Shown here: positions 35,373 through 47,400 of the stretch, in pieces
How the letters are laid out: the number at the start of each line of letters is the position of its first letter
How positions within the stretch are numbered: position 1 is the stretch's first letter
NCBI GenBank assembly: GCA_030737835.1
Contig: JAUJYN010000082.1
Location: forward strand, 123,828 to 187,827
Direction of reading: 5' to 3'
DNA length: 64,000 bases
Source of the DNA: Acorus gramineus
Lineage: Eukaryota > Streptophyta > Magnoliopsida > Acorales > Acoraceae
Notes under the pieces: model-generated
What the model was told of the DNA's origin: nothing
The model's database searches: none
What the model saw: the letters and a program-made list of their open reading frames with translations, nothing else
Position numbers and translations under genes: made by a program

Positions 35373-37130
35373 ATATTACATCTGATTGATCTTTCATGAA
35401 CAATTATGAATCATTGTATATGTTGGTCATGATTCACTTCAATTTCCTTGGGCATTGGTTTTCTGAATGTTTGCAGCCGACATCCAACCGTGAAGTGGGC
35501 GCAGAGGTCCGATAAGGTCTACCTGACAATTGAGTTGCCAAAGACAAAGGATGTCAAGCTGAAGCTTGAGCCTGAAGGGATGTTCAACTTCTCAGCCACC
35601 AAGGATGGGAACACATATGAGATCCACATCGAGTTGTTCGATAAAATCAACATTGAGGTGTGATGTGATGACAAACTAAATTTGATCGGAGAGAATGTGT
35701 GTGGTGCATAATGCTGTCTTTTTTCTCACTGTCATTGTTCGTGTTGCAGGAGAGCAAGTCGAGTATTGGTGTTAGGAGCATTGTCTGCTTGATAAAGAAG
35801 GCCGAAAAGAAATGGTGGGGCAGGCTGCTCAAGCAGGAAGGGAAACCACCTGCGTTTCTGAAAGTCGATTGGGACAGATGGGTTGATGAACATGATGAAA
35901 ATGGTGAGCAATATAACAAACTCTTTTGAGTGGTAGAGTAGAGAGCACTTCTTCTTGGTTCAGGACTAACAGTATCTCTCTTGCTTTCTCTTTTGTAGAG
36001 AAATCGGGGACAGACTTCGATGACGATTTTTCGGTATGTGAGGGAACTTAAGTTCTGAAACAGTTCTGATTGTTGTCACTTGTCACATTTTCGATTTGAA
36101 ATTTTGAATAATTAAATGTCCTGGTGTTTGATTTCCAATTATCTTTCTTGTGGGTTTTTTAATTCACTACGGTCATGGCTATTAGTACCCTTATAATTGC
36201 TCAGTTACCCCAGTTGCTTCAATAATTCAGGATTTTTTTGTACTTAAAATGTGGTGAATGGTGATGAAACAATATATAATTTTGTGATATGAACTATGAA
36301 GTTTTTTTTATATGAACTATTAAATTGTAATGTGTGCCTAGATAACAATTGCCAAGTTACTAGATAATGAATGAGATTTTTGTGTTTCACATTAAAAGGA
36401 AGGGGAGTAGTGGTTGAATTGTATAATGCTAATGCCCCATTCTGTCTCAACTATATGAGAACGGTTTTTTTTCTCCCTCTACTGCACAAATTTGTCAAAA
36501 AATAGTGCAAAAATTAGAGTTATAGGAGAATGAATAGCCATACCAATTCGCTGTTTGTTGATTTCTTCAAGCTTTTAATGATATTTGTGGGCGCTGGCTG
36601 GTTGGATACTTGATCATATCCCTGGTCCTATTAGTGGATCTGAAACATCATGTGAACATTACCCTGTCAGCAATTATAAATATGGTTAAGATGCACATAG
36701 TTTGTAACATCTGTCTTGTTCATAAAAGCAGAGATTACAAAAAAAATCTGACCAAAATTAATATATGTGCAGGACTTAGACATGGGTGGGAATGATTTTG
36801 ATATGGATGAGTTCAAGGATGAGGAAGGTTAAAACTCCTTAGCCATCCTCTATCTTTTCAATTGCCTTAATTAATCAGCTTTTAAGAATTTTTCTTCAGG
36901 GTTCCTTCTTCTGAAACCGTGTGCCTTGGAAAATCTTTAGCAAGAATCTCCATTTATCATCAATTCTGAAGTTTGTGCTGATCGAAAATTGTCTAATGAT
37001 ATCGCAACGAATGTCTACTTTTGCAGAAGAAGAAGCAACAGAAAATGAAGACAAGGAAGAAGCAGCAGCAGAAAAGGAAAACAAGGAAGAGCAATCCCTT
37101 ACAGAGGATGTGGATGAGACTAAAGCTTAA
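35034..37130 (+). CDS. Hsp90 co-chaperone p23 (CS domain, p23-2-like)
   Basis: Six exons: 35034-35038 (ATG AG only), 35477-35657, 35750-35903, 35999-36033, 36773-36827, 37027-37130; 534 nt, 177 aa. The tiny first exon is required: it alone supplies an ATG in phase and creates MSRHPTVKWAQRSDKVYLT, the standard plant p23 start. Residues ~1-105 form the CS beta-sandwich that binds Hsp90 in its closed ATP state; ELPKTKD, FNFSATKDG, KKWWGRLLKQEGKPPAFLKV and DWDRWVDEHDE are the family landmarks. The tail is highly acidic (DFDDDFSDLDMGG, then Glu/Lys repeats), matching the short-tailed p23-2 type rather than the Gly/Met-rich p23-1. Expression is probably heat-inducible from its promoter. Confidence 0.95.
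35339..35369. repeat. (CT)n microsatellite in p23 intron 1
   Basis: An uninterrupted CT run, about 30 bp. Confidence 0.85.
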
Positions 37131-38043
37131 TTGTATTTGTGAGGGTTGAAGTATAGAGTTATCTGTTTTCAGTCATGTAATCTCTCAGTCTTCGAAGTAA
37201 TGATATGCTTGTCTGTTTGAAGAAAGAATTGATGGTTGCATCTGCTTCTAATATAAAAAAATTGCAGTTGTGGGGGTTGATGGAGAGTTGCTCTGTTTTC
37301 AGTCATGTAACCTCCGTGAACAATGCAACAATTCCAGTTAACAAAAAACCACAATCACACTCTTATATAACAATAAGTAAACTGGATTGCCACATCCACC
37401 CTCAACCTTAAAATGAGTCGAACAACTTAGCATGAACATAAATCATGAAGAGTTACCCATGATTATAGTAGGCAAAACACTAGGCAATTTGCTTCATATC
37501 TCACACTAAAGTTTCTTTGAGTTGATGCCAGAAACCACAATCAATGATTTCAATTCTACAGAATCCCTCGACGGTCCACCCATAAAAATCCAACTACAGT
37601 TACTCAATAGCGATTTCTCTAATCCCCAATATCTTCACTGGTTCACATGGCATGAATAAATGTCCATTCTACAAAAAAAATGGAGGGAAAGAAAAGATTG
37701 CATTTTTCTTACCAACCCAGTAAACTAAAACACAAAAACACAATCTGACATGAAAATGAGGTCAATCAAACCACATAACACTCATAACTAGTTCCAACTT
37801 CTCTACCAAACCCAAATCCTCATTCAAATGCAATAAAGGAAACAATGCATAACATACAATAGTCACATTAATGAAGTACAACACTCAATGCCACTAGCAT
37901 CCCCAACAAAAAACCCAACTTCTCAATCAACACACCGCAATTCACCAAAAACCCTAATCTTCCTTCCCAGCCGTCCACCACCACATACACAAACAAAACC
38001 CCGCGGCACCTTTGTAAAACAGAACTGATAAACGATTCGATCT

Positions 38044-38170
38044 TCCCTTACCTGACAGAACAAGAGGGAGGAGGACACCGATCCTAACCCGCACCGATCG
38101 GCGTCGATGGCGATCCCGTACAAGTCGTAGCCTCTGCTTTCGAGCTTCCAGAGTCCCTTTGTAATTCAAG
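38044..38170 (-). other. Possible orphan first exon, minus strand
   Basis: Read on the minus strand, this GC-rich block ends in CTGTCAG followed by GTAAGG, a good donor. One frame reads LWKLESRGYDLYGIAIDAD without a stop, which looks coding-like, but it has no ATG. No matching downstream exon is visible before the p23 gene. It could be a 5' UTR exon, a noncoding transcript or a gene remnant. Confidence 0.25.
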
Positions 38171-38198
38171 CAAGAGAAGATCCCACGAGTGCTCTCTC

Positions 38199-38219
38199 TA
38201 ATCGATCGATCGATCGATC
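38199..38219. repeat. (ATCG)n microsatellite
   Basis: Five consecutive ATCG units (AATCGATCGATCGATCGATCT). Confidence 0.9.
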
Positions 38220-39864
38220 TAAACCCAGATTTCGATTTCGATCTATTCAAAAAAACTTTTTTTTTTTTTCACAAAAGGAGACGAAGAAGTGAAGGTTTCG
38301 CCCCAATTTTTTCCACCAAAGTTTTGAAAGACCCGAGATTACGAAACTACCCTCTACAGGACGATTCGGTGTCTCGTGGTGAGCTGTGAACATGATATCA
38401 CTGCTTCGTTATATAATTGTGATAAGAGGGTAAATCAGCATCAAGACTCGAATTTAAGATCTATCGTTAACACTGATAAGTCTTGAATCGTTGTGTTATG
38501 ATCACTAGGGATTAACGTTTCTTTATGTGTAGTGAAATAAAGTTATTTTAGGATAATCTGTCGTATTTTTATTTGTGCAGTGAAATAAAGTTATTTTAGA
38601 ATAAATAATCATTTTAATATAAATAATAAATAAATTATTTTTTATTTTGATATATTTTTAGTTATTTTCATTGTAAAGTGCAATAATAACATTTTTATTG
38701 TGTGGTTGACGATAGATAATTGTGATAAAATTTGAATAAAACATGAATAAGTTGTGATAAAATATAAATAGAATGTGTATGAATTTTATCAAACGTGAAA
38801 ATAAATGATTTAACATATGACCCTTTATTTATAAGAGATAATAATGAACAATGAATTTAAATTAAATCTAAATTGAGTGAAAAGTAACACAATTTAAGAC
38901 ATTTAGGATGCGTTTGAAAATATAGTTCAAAAAACAATTTTTAGCTTTATACACATTTTTTAGGATGTAATGTAATCACGAGTGCTGCTTTTTAATTAAT
39001 CAAGAAATTACATTTGTTACTAATAAATGTTTACACAATTACATGGTGATAAAATATTATGTCAAATTTGAATGAAAATTTAATCCAATAATGATAATTA
39101 GTTTTTTTTTTAGTTTTTAGGGACTCATGTGTCTCCCCCAACTTTTACAAAAACTTATATGAGATTACCCATGTTTGCAGGGATGTAGATGTCTTTAACA
39201 AAAAAAAGTTATTTTATTTTGAATATTTGTATAAATTTTTTTAAAAAAAACTATCTTCAAAATTAAAAATACCAATATCAGTTACTTTTAAAATTATAAA
39301 AAAAAATCTCATTTTATAATTTAAAAAACACAAAAGGCTCACGCGTTCTTATATAATTAGATCTTTTAAGGGTGGAGGCACCTAAGCCATGGTAATTTTG
39401 ATGAAACAGTGTGTATCTGTTGGTGATTGACCAGCCTGGCCCCACCTAAGCCATGGTAATTTTTTGTTTTTGGTGTATGTGTGTGATGCCAGTGTTGGTA
39501 ATTGACCTGATATTAAAATGAGGTGACGTTGGGGATAACTGAAAGTGAAAATTCTTACATTCAATCATGTTAGTTATTCTATTTAGAGCTCTCATGCATT
39601 TAAAAATCCGTGTATACTTAATGAAGGGGATATTAATGGAACCAGACAAATGGGATATTTGCAGAACGCCCCCAATTTCTACCAATTTAACAACAAGGTT
39701 CCTCTCTAAGATTCACCAAATTTTTATCTTCTCTGGGCTATTTGCAAATGGACCCCCAAGTTATGCCAGTTTATAGGCCCTCGCTAAGGGGGGTGGTCAA
39801 TTAAGATTTTTATGGACAAAATGTCCATGTTCGTGAATTTGTAAATCTTGTGTTTTTTAATGAG

Positions 39865-40243
39865 GATTTTGATTCGTAGATAAAAAGTCCAGCGTTATTC
39901 GATTGAGACATTATTTCATGGACAAAAAGTCCAGCGTTATTCGATTGAGACATTATTTCGTGGACATAAAGTCCAGCGTTATTCGATTGAGACATTATTT
40001 CGTGGACATAAAGTCCAGCGTTATTCGATTGAGACATTATTTCATGGACATAAAGTCCAGCGTTATTCGATTGAGACATTATTTCGTGGACATAAAGTCC
40101 AGTGTTATTCGATTGAGACATTATTTCGTGGACATAAAGTCTAGTGTTATTCGATTAAGACATTATTTCGTGGACAAAAAGTCCAGCGTTATTCAATTGA
40201 GACTCCTCATAGTAGACATTTTGTCATGTGTTATTCAATTTAA
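39865..40243. repeat. 42-bp tandem repeat, 7 good and 2 degenerate copies
   Basis: Near-identical copies begin at 39907, 39949, 39991, 40033, 40075, 40117 and 40159, with degenerate copies on each side. Each contains TGGACATAAAGTCCA, a 5-bp inverted repeat. Because 42 is a multiple of three, spurious open frames run through it on both strands; they are not genes. Confidence 0.95.
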
Positions 40244-41009
40244 ACAGGATTTGTGAAGACTTTCATAAGTGATGGATTCTTGTGGACTTTTGTGGACTTT
40301 AGAGAGAGAAATATAAAGGAAAAAGTCATTTCAAAATCCCACCCAAATGGGTGGGATTCTCATGGACTTTTATTCCAGCATTGTGAATATTTCTTCTTTT
40401 TTAACAAATCTACTTTATGATTTTTATCACGTGCCTTTCATATTTTTATTCACATTTTTTTTCTTTATTTATCATTTTTTTTTTTATGAATGTCCATATG
40501 TATGAAATATTCCTATCACCTCGTATGTTTGATGAATATATGAGAATGGTAAATTATATATGTTTGATAACGCAGTATTAATATACTTCATTCAACGTAG
40601 TCGGTTTTCATTTCCTGTACCAACATAAAAGAATCTATACCATTTATAGTGTTCTTTATGTGCACGCACGAAAAATAACACACTTTTTTTATTGCGGATG
40701 TCTAGACTTGAAATTTATGATGGTTAAACTTGATGGTTGTCATGTTGGTTTATCTATTATGGTTAAATAAAAATTTATGGTTGGTGGACTTATATTATTT
40801 TATTTTATTAATTTTTTATGATGTGTTTGATGTTTTATTTATCATATTTTTTATATATTAAATCTTTATTATTTAAAATATTCCATAAATTATTTTTAAG
40901 TTGCATCCTCATTGAAGATGTATCAATGAGTTCTTTATTTGTTATTTTAAAATTCTAAAAATATTTTTGTGTTTATTAATAGAAATCCACATGTGAAAAG
41001 AATCAATCT

Positions 41010-41395
41010 CTGAAAGTCTGTAAAAGTCTGTGAAAGTCCATGAGAGTGATTTGTGAAAGTCTGCAAAAGTCTGTGAAAGTCTATGAAAATCCATAAGAGT
41101 CAATCTGTGAAAGTCTGCAAATGTCTGTGAAAGTCCGTGAAAATCCATGAGAGTCAGTTTGTGAAAGTTTGCAAAAGTCTGTGAAAGTCTGCAAAAGTCT
41201 GTGAAAGTCCATGAGAGTCAGTTTGTGAAAGTCTGCAAATGTCTGTGAAAGTCCATGAGAGTCAGTTTGTGAAAGTCTGCAAAAGTCTGTGAAAGTCCAT
41301 GAGAGTCAATTTGTGAAAGTCTGCAAAAGTCTATAAAAGTCTACAAAAGTCTGTGAAAGTCCATGAAAGTCTGCAAAATCTACAAAAGTCCATCA
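41010..41395. repeat. Degenerate AGTCCA/AGTCTG tandem array
   Basis: Built of ~10-bp words such as GTGAAAGTCT, GCAAAAGTCT and CATGAGAGTC, arranged in higher units of about 45-60 bp. It shares the AGTCCA word with the 42-bp array. Confidence 0.85.
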
Positions 41396-41446
41396 CTTAA
41401 ATAATGTCCACAGAAATCCATCAAAATCCGTATCGACTACTCCCCT

Positions 41447-42621
41447 ATAAAACTGGCCAATTTCGTCTTTTTATGGGTTTCTTGCACATTGATCCTCAGA
41501 TTCTACCAGTTTCATGATCAGACCCCTATCTGTGTTACAAATACGTGCCTCATCCATATTTTTAGATTTATAACCAGATCCATTATCTCAAAACATCATT
41601 CCCCAAATTTCTAATTCATGAAATATCATGCAATAATTTCTCAGTGTTTATCTATAAAATTATAAAACATAAATATTTTAAAAAACATTTAACAAATTCA
41701 AGTAAATAAAACAATTGATTATATAATTAAATACATATATAGAGTAATTTTTTTAAATTAGTTAAATTAGTTGAATGAAAATAAATAAAAAAAGGAGGTG
41801 GTGGGTAAAAAAAGAGAGAAGTGGCTATTTATTTTAGAAGAGATATAGATCATAATTTAATTAATTTGTAAATGGTATGAAATACCATGCAATAGTTTCT
41901 CAGTGTTTATCCATAAAATTATAAAATATAAATATTTTAAAAAATATTTAACAAATTCAAATAAATAAAAAAAATGATTATATAATTAAATACATATATA
42001 GAGTAATTTTTCTAAATTAGTTAAATTAGTTGAATGAAAATAAATAAAAAAGAGCAGGTGGTGGGTAAAAAAAAAAAGAGAGAAGTGGGTATTTATTTTA
42101 GAAGAGATATAGATAATAATTTAATTAGTTTATAAATAATAAGATAATAATTTAATTTAAGATTCCTTGTGAAATTTGATATTACCATAAAAATGATGAG
42201 AATTTGATTCCATCAAATTTTTCTACATGCGTGATTCTAATTCCAGTATGACCCACAATTATCAGTAACATTACCATTAAATATGTACTTTAATGATTCT
42301 ATTATCAAATTGATTTTTTTTTTATGATATAAGTTTCAAATAGAAAATATATATCACTTTCATATATCAAATTGATTGTTTTCCTTAAACACCAACAGGG
42401 GTAAATAGGTAATTTTATTGGGGTGGATTTGTTGTGGTTGGCACGGATAGCAATGCTGTATTGCTGTTGTGGGTTTCTCCACACACTTCTTTTTTTTTTT
42501 GGCTCTTCTTTTTGTTTTTTTTTTGTTTTTACTTAGATGGTTGGTGAAAAAAATGAATATGAGAGCTTCAAATAACCCTTTTTTGTTTTGATTGATTATA
42601 GCCTTATAGGTTATGTATGTG
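41447..42621. other. AT-rich intergenic DNA
   Basis: Apart from the 259-bp duplication listed separately, nothing recognisable is visible. Confidence 0.5.
41617..42130. repeat. 259-bp tandem duplication
   Basis: Two adjacent copies start near CATGAAATATCATGCAATA (41617) and ATGAAATACCATGCAATAG (41877). CAGTGTTTAT recurs 259 bp apart, and the AGGTGGTGGGTAAAAAAA and GAGAGAAGTGG segments recur in order. Confidence 0.85.
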
Positions 42622-43460
42622 TAGGCCTGTCAACGGGTTTGGTCCGGGTCCGGGTCGGGTTAGGGTAGACTCGGACCCGACCCGTGGCAAGACCCGGCGG
42701 GTCCAGGAAAATGTGGACCAGGACCCGTCGGACCCGGGTCGGGTCCGGGTCCGACCCGACCCGGATGGTTGGTAAAAAAAAAAGAAAAAAAAAAGAGCTC
42801 ATGTATTTGTTTGCCTTATCATTCTATTTGAAATTTTTTATAATAAAACATTATTATTAATGAGACTATGTTTGAATATAATTTTATACAATTCAAAAGA
42901 AGTAAATGAATTATTAAACAACATCCAAAACAATAATCACTAACATAAAAATATATTAACCTAAATAATAAACATAACTAATTATACAAACATTCAAAAT
43001 AATATTAACCTAAACAACATTCAAAACAATAAACACTAACATATTAACCTAAATAATAAACATAAATCATCAATAAACTAATTAATTATACAAATTCAAA
43101 AGCTAATAAGTTAATTGTCCAAAACAAACCGACGACAATACATTACTAAGTTTATTACATATTAAACAATCAAGTTCTTGCAAGTTGCAACATCAACACA
43201 ACGAAAAAAATATTATGATTATGATTATGACTTATGATTTATGGGTTTGTTATTACAAAAATAAGTTAAGTAAGAAATAAAATTATGTATCAATTAATAC
43301 TAATGGTCTTATAATATATGAGCATATTTTAATAAAACAATCGGGTCTCGGATCCAACGGGTCGGGGCGGGGTGGACCCGGACCCGACCCGTTTGTTTGT
43401 TCAGGTCCGCCGGGTCGGGTCCAACTCGGGTCGGGTATATTACACGTGTTGACAGGCCTA
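42622..43460. mobile_element. hAT-type MITE rich in GGGTCC/GGACCC
   Basis: Ends TAGGCCTGTCAACGGGT and (reverse complement) TAGGCCTGTCAACACGT are terminal inverted repeats. TGTATGTG is duplicated on both sides (42614-42621 and 43461-43468), the 8-bp target duplication of hAT elements. Both ends carry CGGGTCGGGTCC-type runs; the middle is AT-rich and noncoding. Confidence 0.92.
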
Positions 43461-44429
43461 TGTATGTGTTGTTCATGTACAGTGATTTTATATTTTTTAT
43501 ATGTATTGCTCATGTATAGTTGGTTATAGATTATGTATGTATTGCTCATGTATATGGATTCATTTGTTTTGAGGATTTTATTTGTTTTCATATAGGGATT
43601 TTAGTTTTTGTTTTCTTATATAGAGATTTTAGTTTTAATATTTTTTGTATGTATTTCTCATATATAGAGATTTTAGGATTTTGGTATGTATTGTTTATGT
43701 ATAGTTGGTTATATATTATGTATGTATTGCTCATATACATGGATTTTATTTATTTTCATATAGGAATTTTAATTTTCATATTTTTGTATGTATTAGTCAT
43801 GTATTTTTTGCATATATTGTTCATGTATGCATGGCTCATATATTTTTTTTGTACTGATATATAGAGATTTTATTTTTCATATTTCATATGCAGGGATCTT
43901 ATTTTTCATGTATATACAACTCATATAAGGTGATTTCGTGAATGCTTTATAAACCTTTTCAATTTCTTTTTCTATTGAAAAACAATTTGTAAACATTTTC
44001 AATTGCATTTCTATTGAAAGGTAATTTTTTTTTTATTTTGTGGGAACTCTCAAATTTATCATCTCACGGAGCATACTTCCATTTATGTAGTCATGATAGG
44101 ATTCAATTAAGATATAATCACTATGACTTATTTTTCATTACAAAGGATAAAATAACATAATGGCTGATTTTGAAAAATTATGAGTTTATTTTAAAATAAA
44201 TTTCTTTTTTAAATAATATGCATTTTTATTTCATTATTCATTATGTTTCTATAATCTGTGATTAATACGCAAATCAGCGCGTGCATTTAATCTGGTACTA
44301 ATTTATATTTTATAGGGGTTATTTGGATTTTTCCAAATAAAAAAACAAAGAGGATATATTTTATATCCTTCTTTCTCCTTTCGTCCTCGTTTTTCATTTC
44401 TTCTTCTGCAAGTGATGTGAAACACGTTG
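43461..44429. other. AT-rich region with minisatellite-like repeats
   Basis: From 43490 to 43930 phrases such as TATGTATTGCTCATGTATA and TATAGAGATTTTA recur in an imperfect pattern; the long open frame there is a by-product. 43.93-44.43 kb holds nothing recognisable except the promoter-side sequence of the next gene. Confidence 0.55.
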
Positions 44430-44489
44430 ATGGGAAACACGTTGATCATCGGCGGCGGCGGCGGCAGCGGCAGCGGCAGCGGTCCTCGG
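44430..44489 (+). CDS. Candidate start exon, Gly/Ser-rich
   Basis: ATG followed by NTLII and a GGC/AGC triplet run, ending GPR, then donor GTAAGC. The 13-bp phrase GAAACACGTTGAT is directly duplicated across the start codon. The donor and everything after it match the LINE copy at 46054, so the exon border coincides with a LINE border. Confidence 0.45.
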
Positions 44490-47400
44490 GTAAGCAATCC
44501 CTTGGAATCTTATTAACCATTTATATTTCCATCTCCGATCGTTCGTTGTGAAAAACTCTTAAATCCGATGAATAACTTCTCTCCGATTCTTTAACAATGT
44601 GATTCGGTTTATCCATATTTTTTTATTTGCGATCTTATGAAAGAAACTCGTATTGTTATCACCCTCTTTTAACCACAATGCAAGTTCTTCCATATGATAT
44701 ATCGAATCAATGGCGGATTTAACACTTGAACGTTCTTCATGCCTTATCGAATCTAGTGGACCGTCCTCTTCTTAAAATGTCAATCCGCCCAATAATTTAA
44801 GATAGCTCCATCTTCCTCTGTCTTCTGTTTGTTTTAGCCTTGCGTCCCCATTCTGAAAGAAAGCCCGACAGATTGATTCAATCAATCTTGTTAAGAATAC
44901 CTCTGGGAATGCGAAACACTAATAAAAAGAACTAAGGCAAACTGGATGGGACATATTGGGCCTCCCATGCTATGTAGTCATCCCTTCCATCCAGCCAACC
45001 TTGCCTGAATTCTTTGAATGAGTGGATTCCACTCTCTCTTTGATAGTTTGTTCTTCACATTTGAGAGTCTGAGATGGTGAAAAGGGAGACTCTGCAGTTG
45101 ACATCCGACCACTCTAGCAAGGCCTTCAGATTCCAAATCCCCCACATCAATTAAAATCATTTAGCTTTTCTCCCAATTAATCTTCAGCCCGGATAAAGGT
45201 TCAAACCAACTCAAAATAAATTTGAATCCCCACATGTTATCTTCATTTGCTTCAGCCAAAAGTAGGGTATCATCTGCATATTGCAAATGGGAGCATCTGG
45301 AGCCGCCAACTGTACTAGAAAGTCCTTTGATCCATCCATCCCCCTCGGCTTGATGGCACATGCGACTTAATATGTTAGCCACCAGGATGAATAACTCCAG
45401 CGATAAAGGGTCTCCCAGTCGAAGACCCCTGTTTAGGTGAAAATACCCATGCAACTTGCCATCCAACATGATTGATGCCTTGGCGGTGTTTATGCATTGG
45501 GATATCACGCGCAACCATGGTGGTTCAAACACGTGAAGAGACATGACTTGGAGAAGGAACTCATGGTCCACACAGTCATAGGCTTTAGAGATATCTAATT
45601 TTAGCACGATGCCATTTCGATTGTCCTTGTGAATCACTGTAATTGTCTCTTGAACCATAAGAAAACCATCCCGGAGGCTTTACCCTTTCAAAAATGCAGT
45701 TTGGTTGGCCTCCACCATGTGCGCGCACACTCGCCTTAGCCAGTTGGCTAGAACCTTGGCTATCATCATACAACAACCATTAAGTATTAACCAAGCAAAT
45801 TGAGTGAAGGTCCTCAATCCGCTTTGCCGCTTCCTTTTTAGGAATCAGAACAAATGCCGATGAATCAATGAATCCAATCTTCTGGCTGCCATTATAAAAT
45901 TCATTAAACATCTCCAAGACACCATCCTTAATTATATTCCAATATTTTGGTAGAAATGAAGGCCGAAACAATTCGGACCCCGGGATTTGTCACCATCCGC
46001 TCCAAAAATGGCTGCCTTTATTTCCTCCTCTTCGAAAGGCTGCTCCGGTTCACGTAAGCAATCCCTTGGAATTCTGCTTAAATCTTCATCAAACCATTTA
46101 GGTTTCCATCTCCAATCCTTTTGAAAGACTCTCTTAAAATGTTGCACCACCTTGCTTTGAATCTGAGCTTCCTCCGTGATTAACTCCTCTCCGATTCTGT
46201 AATGATGTGATACAGTTTATCCTTCTTCTTTGACTTGCAATCCTATGAAAGAACCTTGTATTATTCTTGCGCTCCTTTAACCACAATGCCTTAGACCATT
46301 GTCTCCATTCAAGTTCTTTCATATGGTAAATAGAATCAATGGCGGGTTTAGCCCTTGAACGTTCTTCCCGCCTTATCGATTCTAGTGGACCGTCCTCTTC
46401 TTCAAACTCAATCCGCAATAAGTTAAGATAGCTCCATCTTCCTCTGTCTTCTTTTTGTTTTAGCCTTGCGTCCCCATTCTGTAAGCATTCGCAATAAGTT
46501 AAGTTGATGTTTTATTTATTTTGTTTCTTAATTATAAAGAAAATTGATTTGAAGTTTTCAATATCATCCAAGAATATATCAATACTACAAGTAATAGAAA
46601 ATAAAGTGTCATCATTACATATTCAACTAAAATGGCATAGATAGATACGAAAAGAAAATTTCAAATTCCCATCCATGGGATGCCGATGGTTCGTCCTTTC
46701 TCCCCTCAGTCAAGTGTCGTAGACTAAGGTCAATAATGATCCATCGAGGACAACTGGAGGGGGTGGGGGTACTATTGGAATTGAGAGTGTGGTAGCCGGA
46801 GTATCTCTGACCGGCCTAGATTCTTTTGATGGTGATGCACCATCCACGGAACAACTTGCACTCCCAAGGAAAAGAATGCCTATTGATTTTACTAGCGGAG
46901 GTAGGGATGATGGTTGAGTTTTGCAACCGACACTTCAATGTGAACGCATTGTTGGTAGGAGTGGTAAACTAGTCGAGCAGCTTGGGCTCGAATCGGTTGG
47001 AGCTTGTTCATGCTTTTTCGATTAGACAAATGAGCTGAGCCTGCCTGAGTCTGAACCCAAGCTGAGCCACGAGCCTATACAACCTCGTTTACTTAAAAGA
47101 AAGGGAGGGGACTTCTTCATTCCTCAATGCATATGAGCATCTCTGATTTGAGTTTGACAAATGTTATATGTTTTCGGCATGTTTTAATTGATAAATAAGT
47201 TTTTTTTAAGGTAAACGAACCCAAGCTCAAGCTTTGGTTTGAGCTTAGACTCAAGTTTGTTTTACAAACGAGTTGTGTCGAGCTTCAACCGAGCTTTTCA
47301 CGAGCCTAACAAGCCGATCTTGAACACAAAATTAATCTCGGTCGAATGCCGAGCCGAGCTCAGACCGAGCCAAATTATAAACGAGCCAAAGTTGAACATG

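Larger units (their letters stand above)
37131..39786. other. Intergenic region downstream of p23
   Basis: Contains the p23 3' region, a possible orphan minus-strand exon (38044-38170) and an (ATCG)n run (38199-38219). From 38.4 kb on it is AT-rich without recognisable genes. Confidence 0.6.
39787..41446. mobile_element. Non-autonomous DNA-transposon-like element with internal satellite arrays
   Basis: The left end AGGGGGGTGGTCAATTAAG.. and the reverse complement of the right end AGGGGAGTAGTCGATACGG.. match at most positions and both continue into GATTTT and ATGGA, a ~30-bp imperfect terminal inverted repeat. GCCAGTTTATAGG lies just outside the left end and a near-complement just outside the right end, so the true ends may be slightly further out. 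Inside are a 42-bp array (39865-40243) and a second array (about 41010-41395), both built on AGTCCA/TGGACT. No transposase is visible. Confidence 0.5.

Noticed and set aside
39810..40256. Open frames of 103 and 117 aa with repeated MSQSNNAGLYVHEI-like or RHYFVDIKSSVI-like peptides
   Set aside because: They arise on both strands because the 42-bp DNA repeat is a multiple of three; no promoter, splice context or codon bias.
43520..43864. 114-aa Phe/Ile/Tyr-rich frame
   Set aside because: By-product of TATGTATTGCTCATG-type minisatellite repeats.
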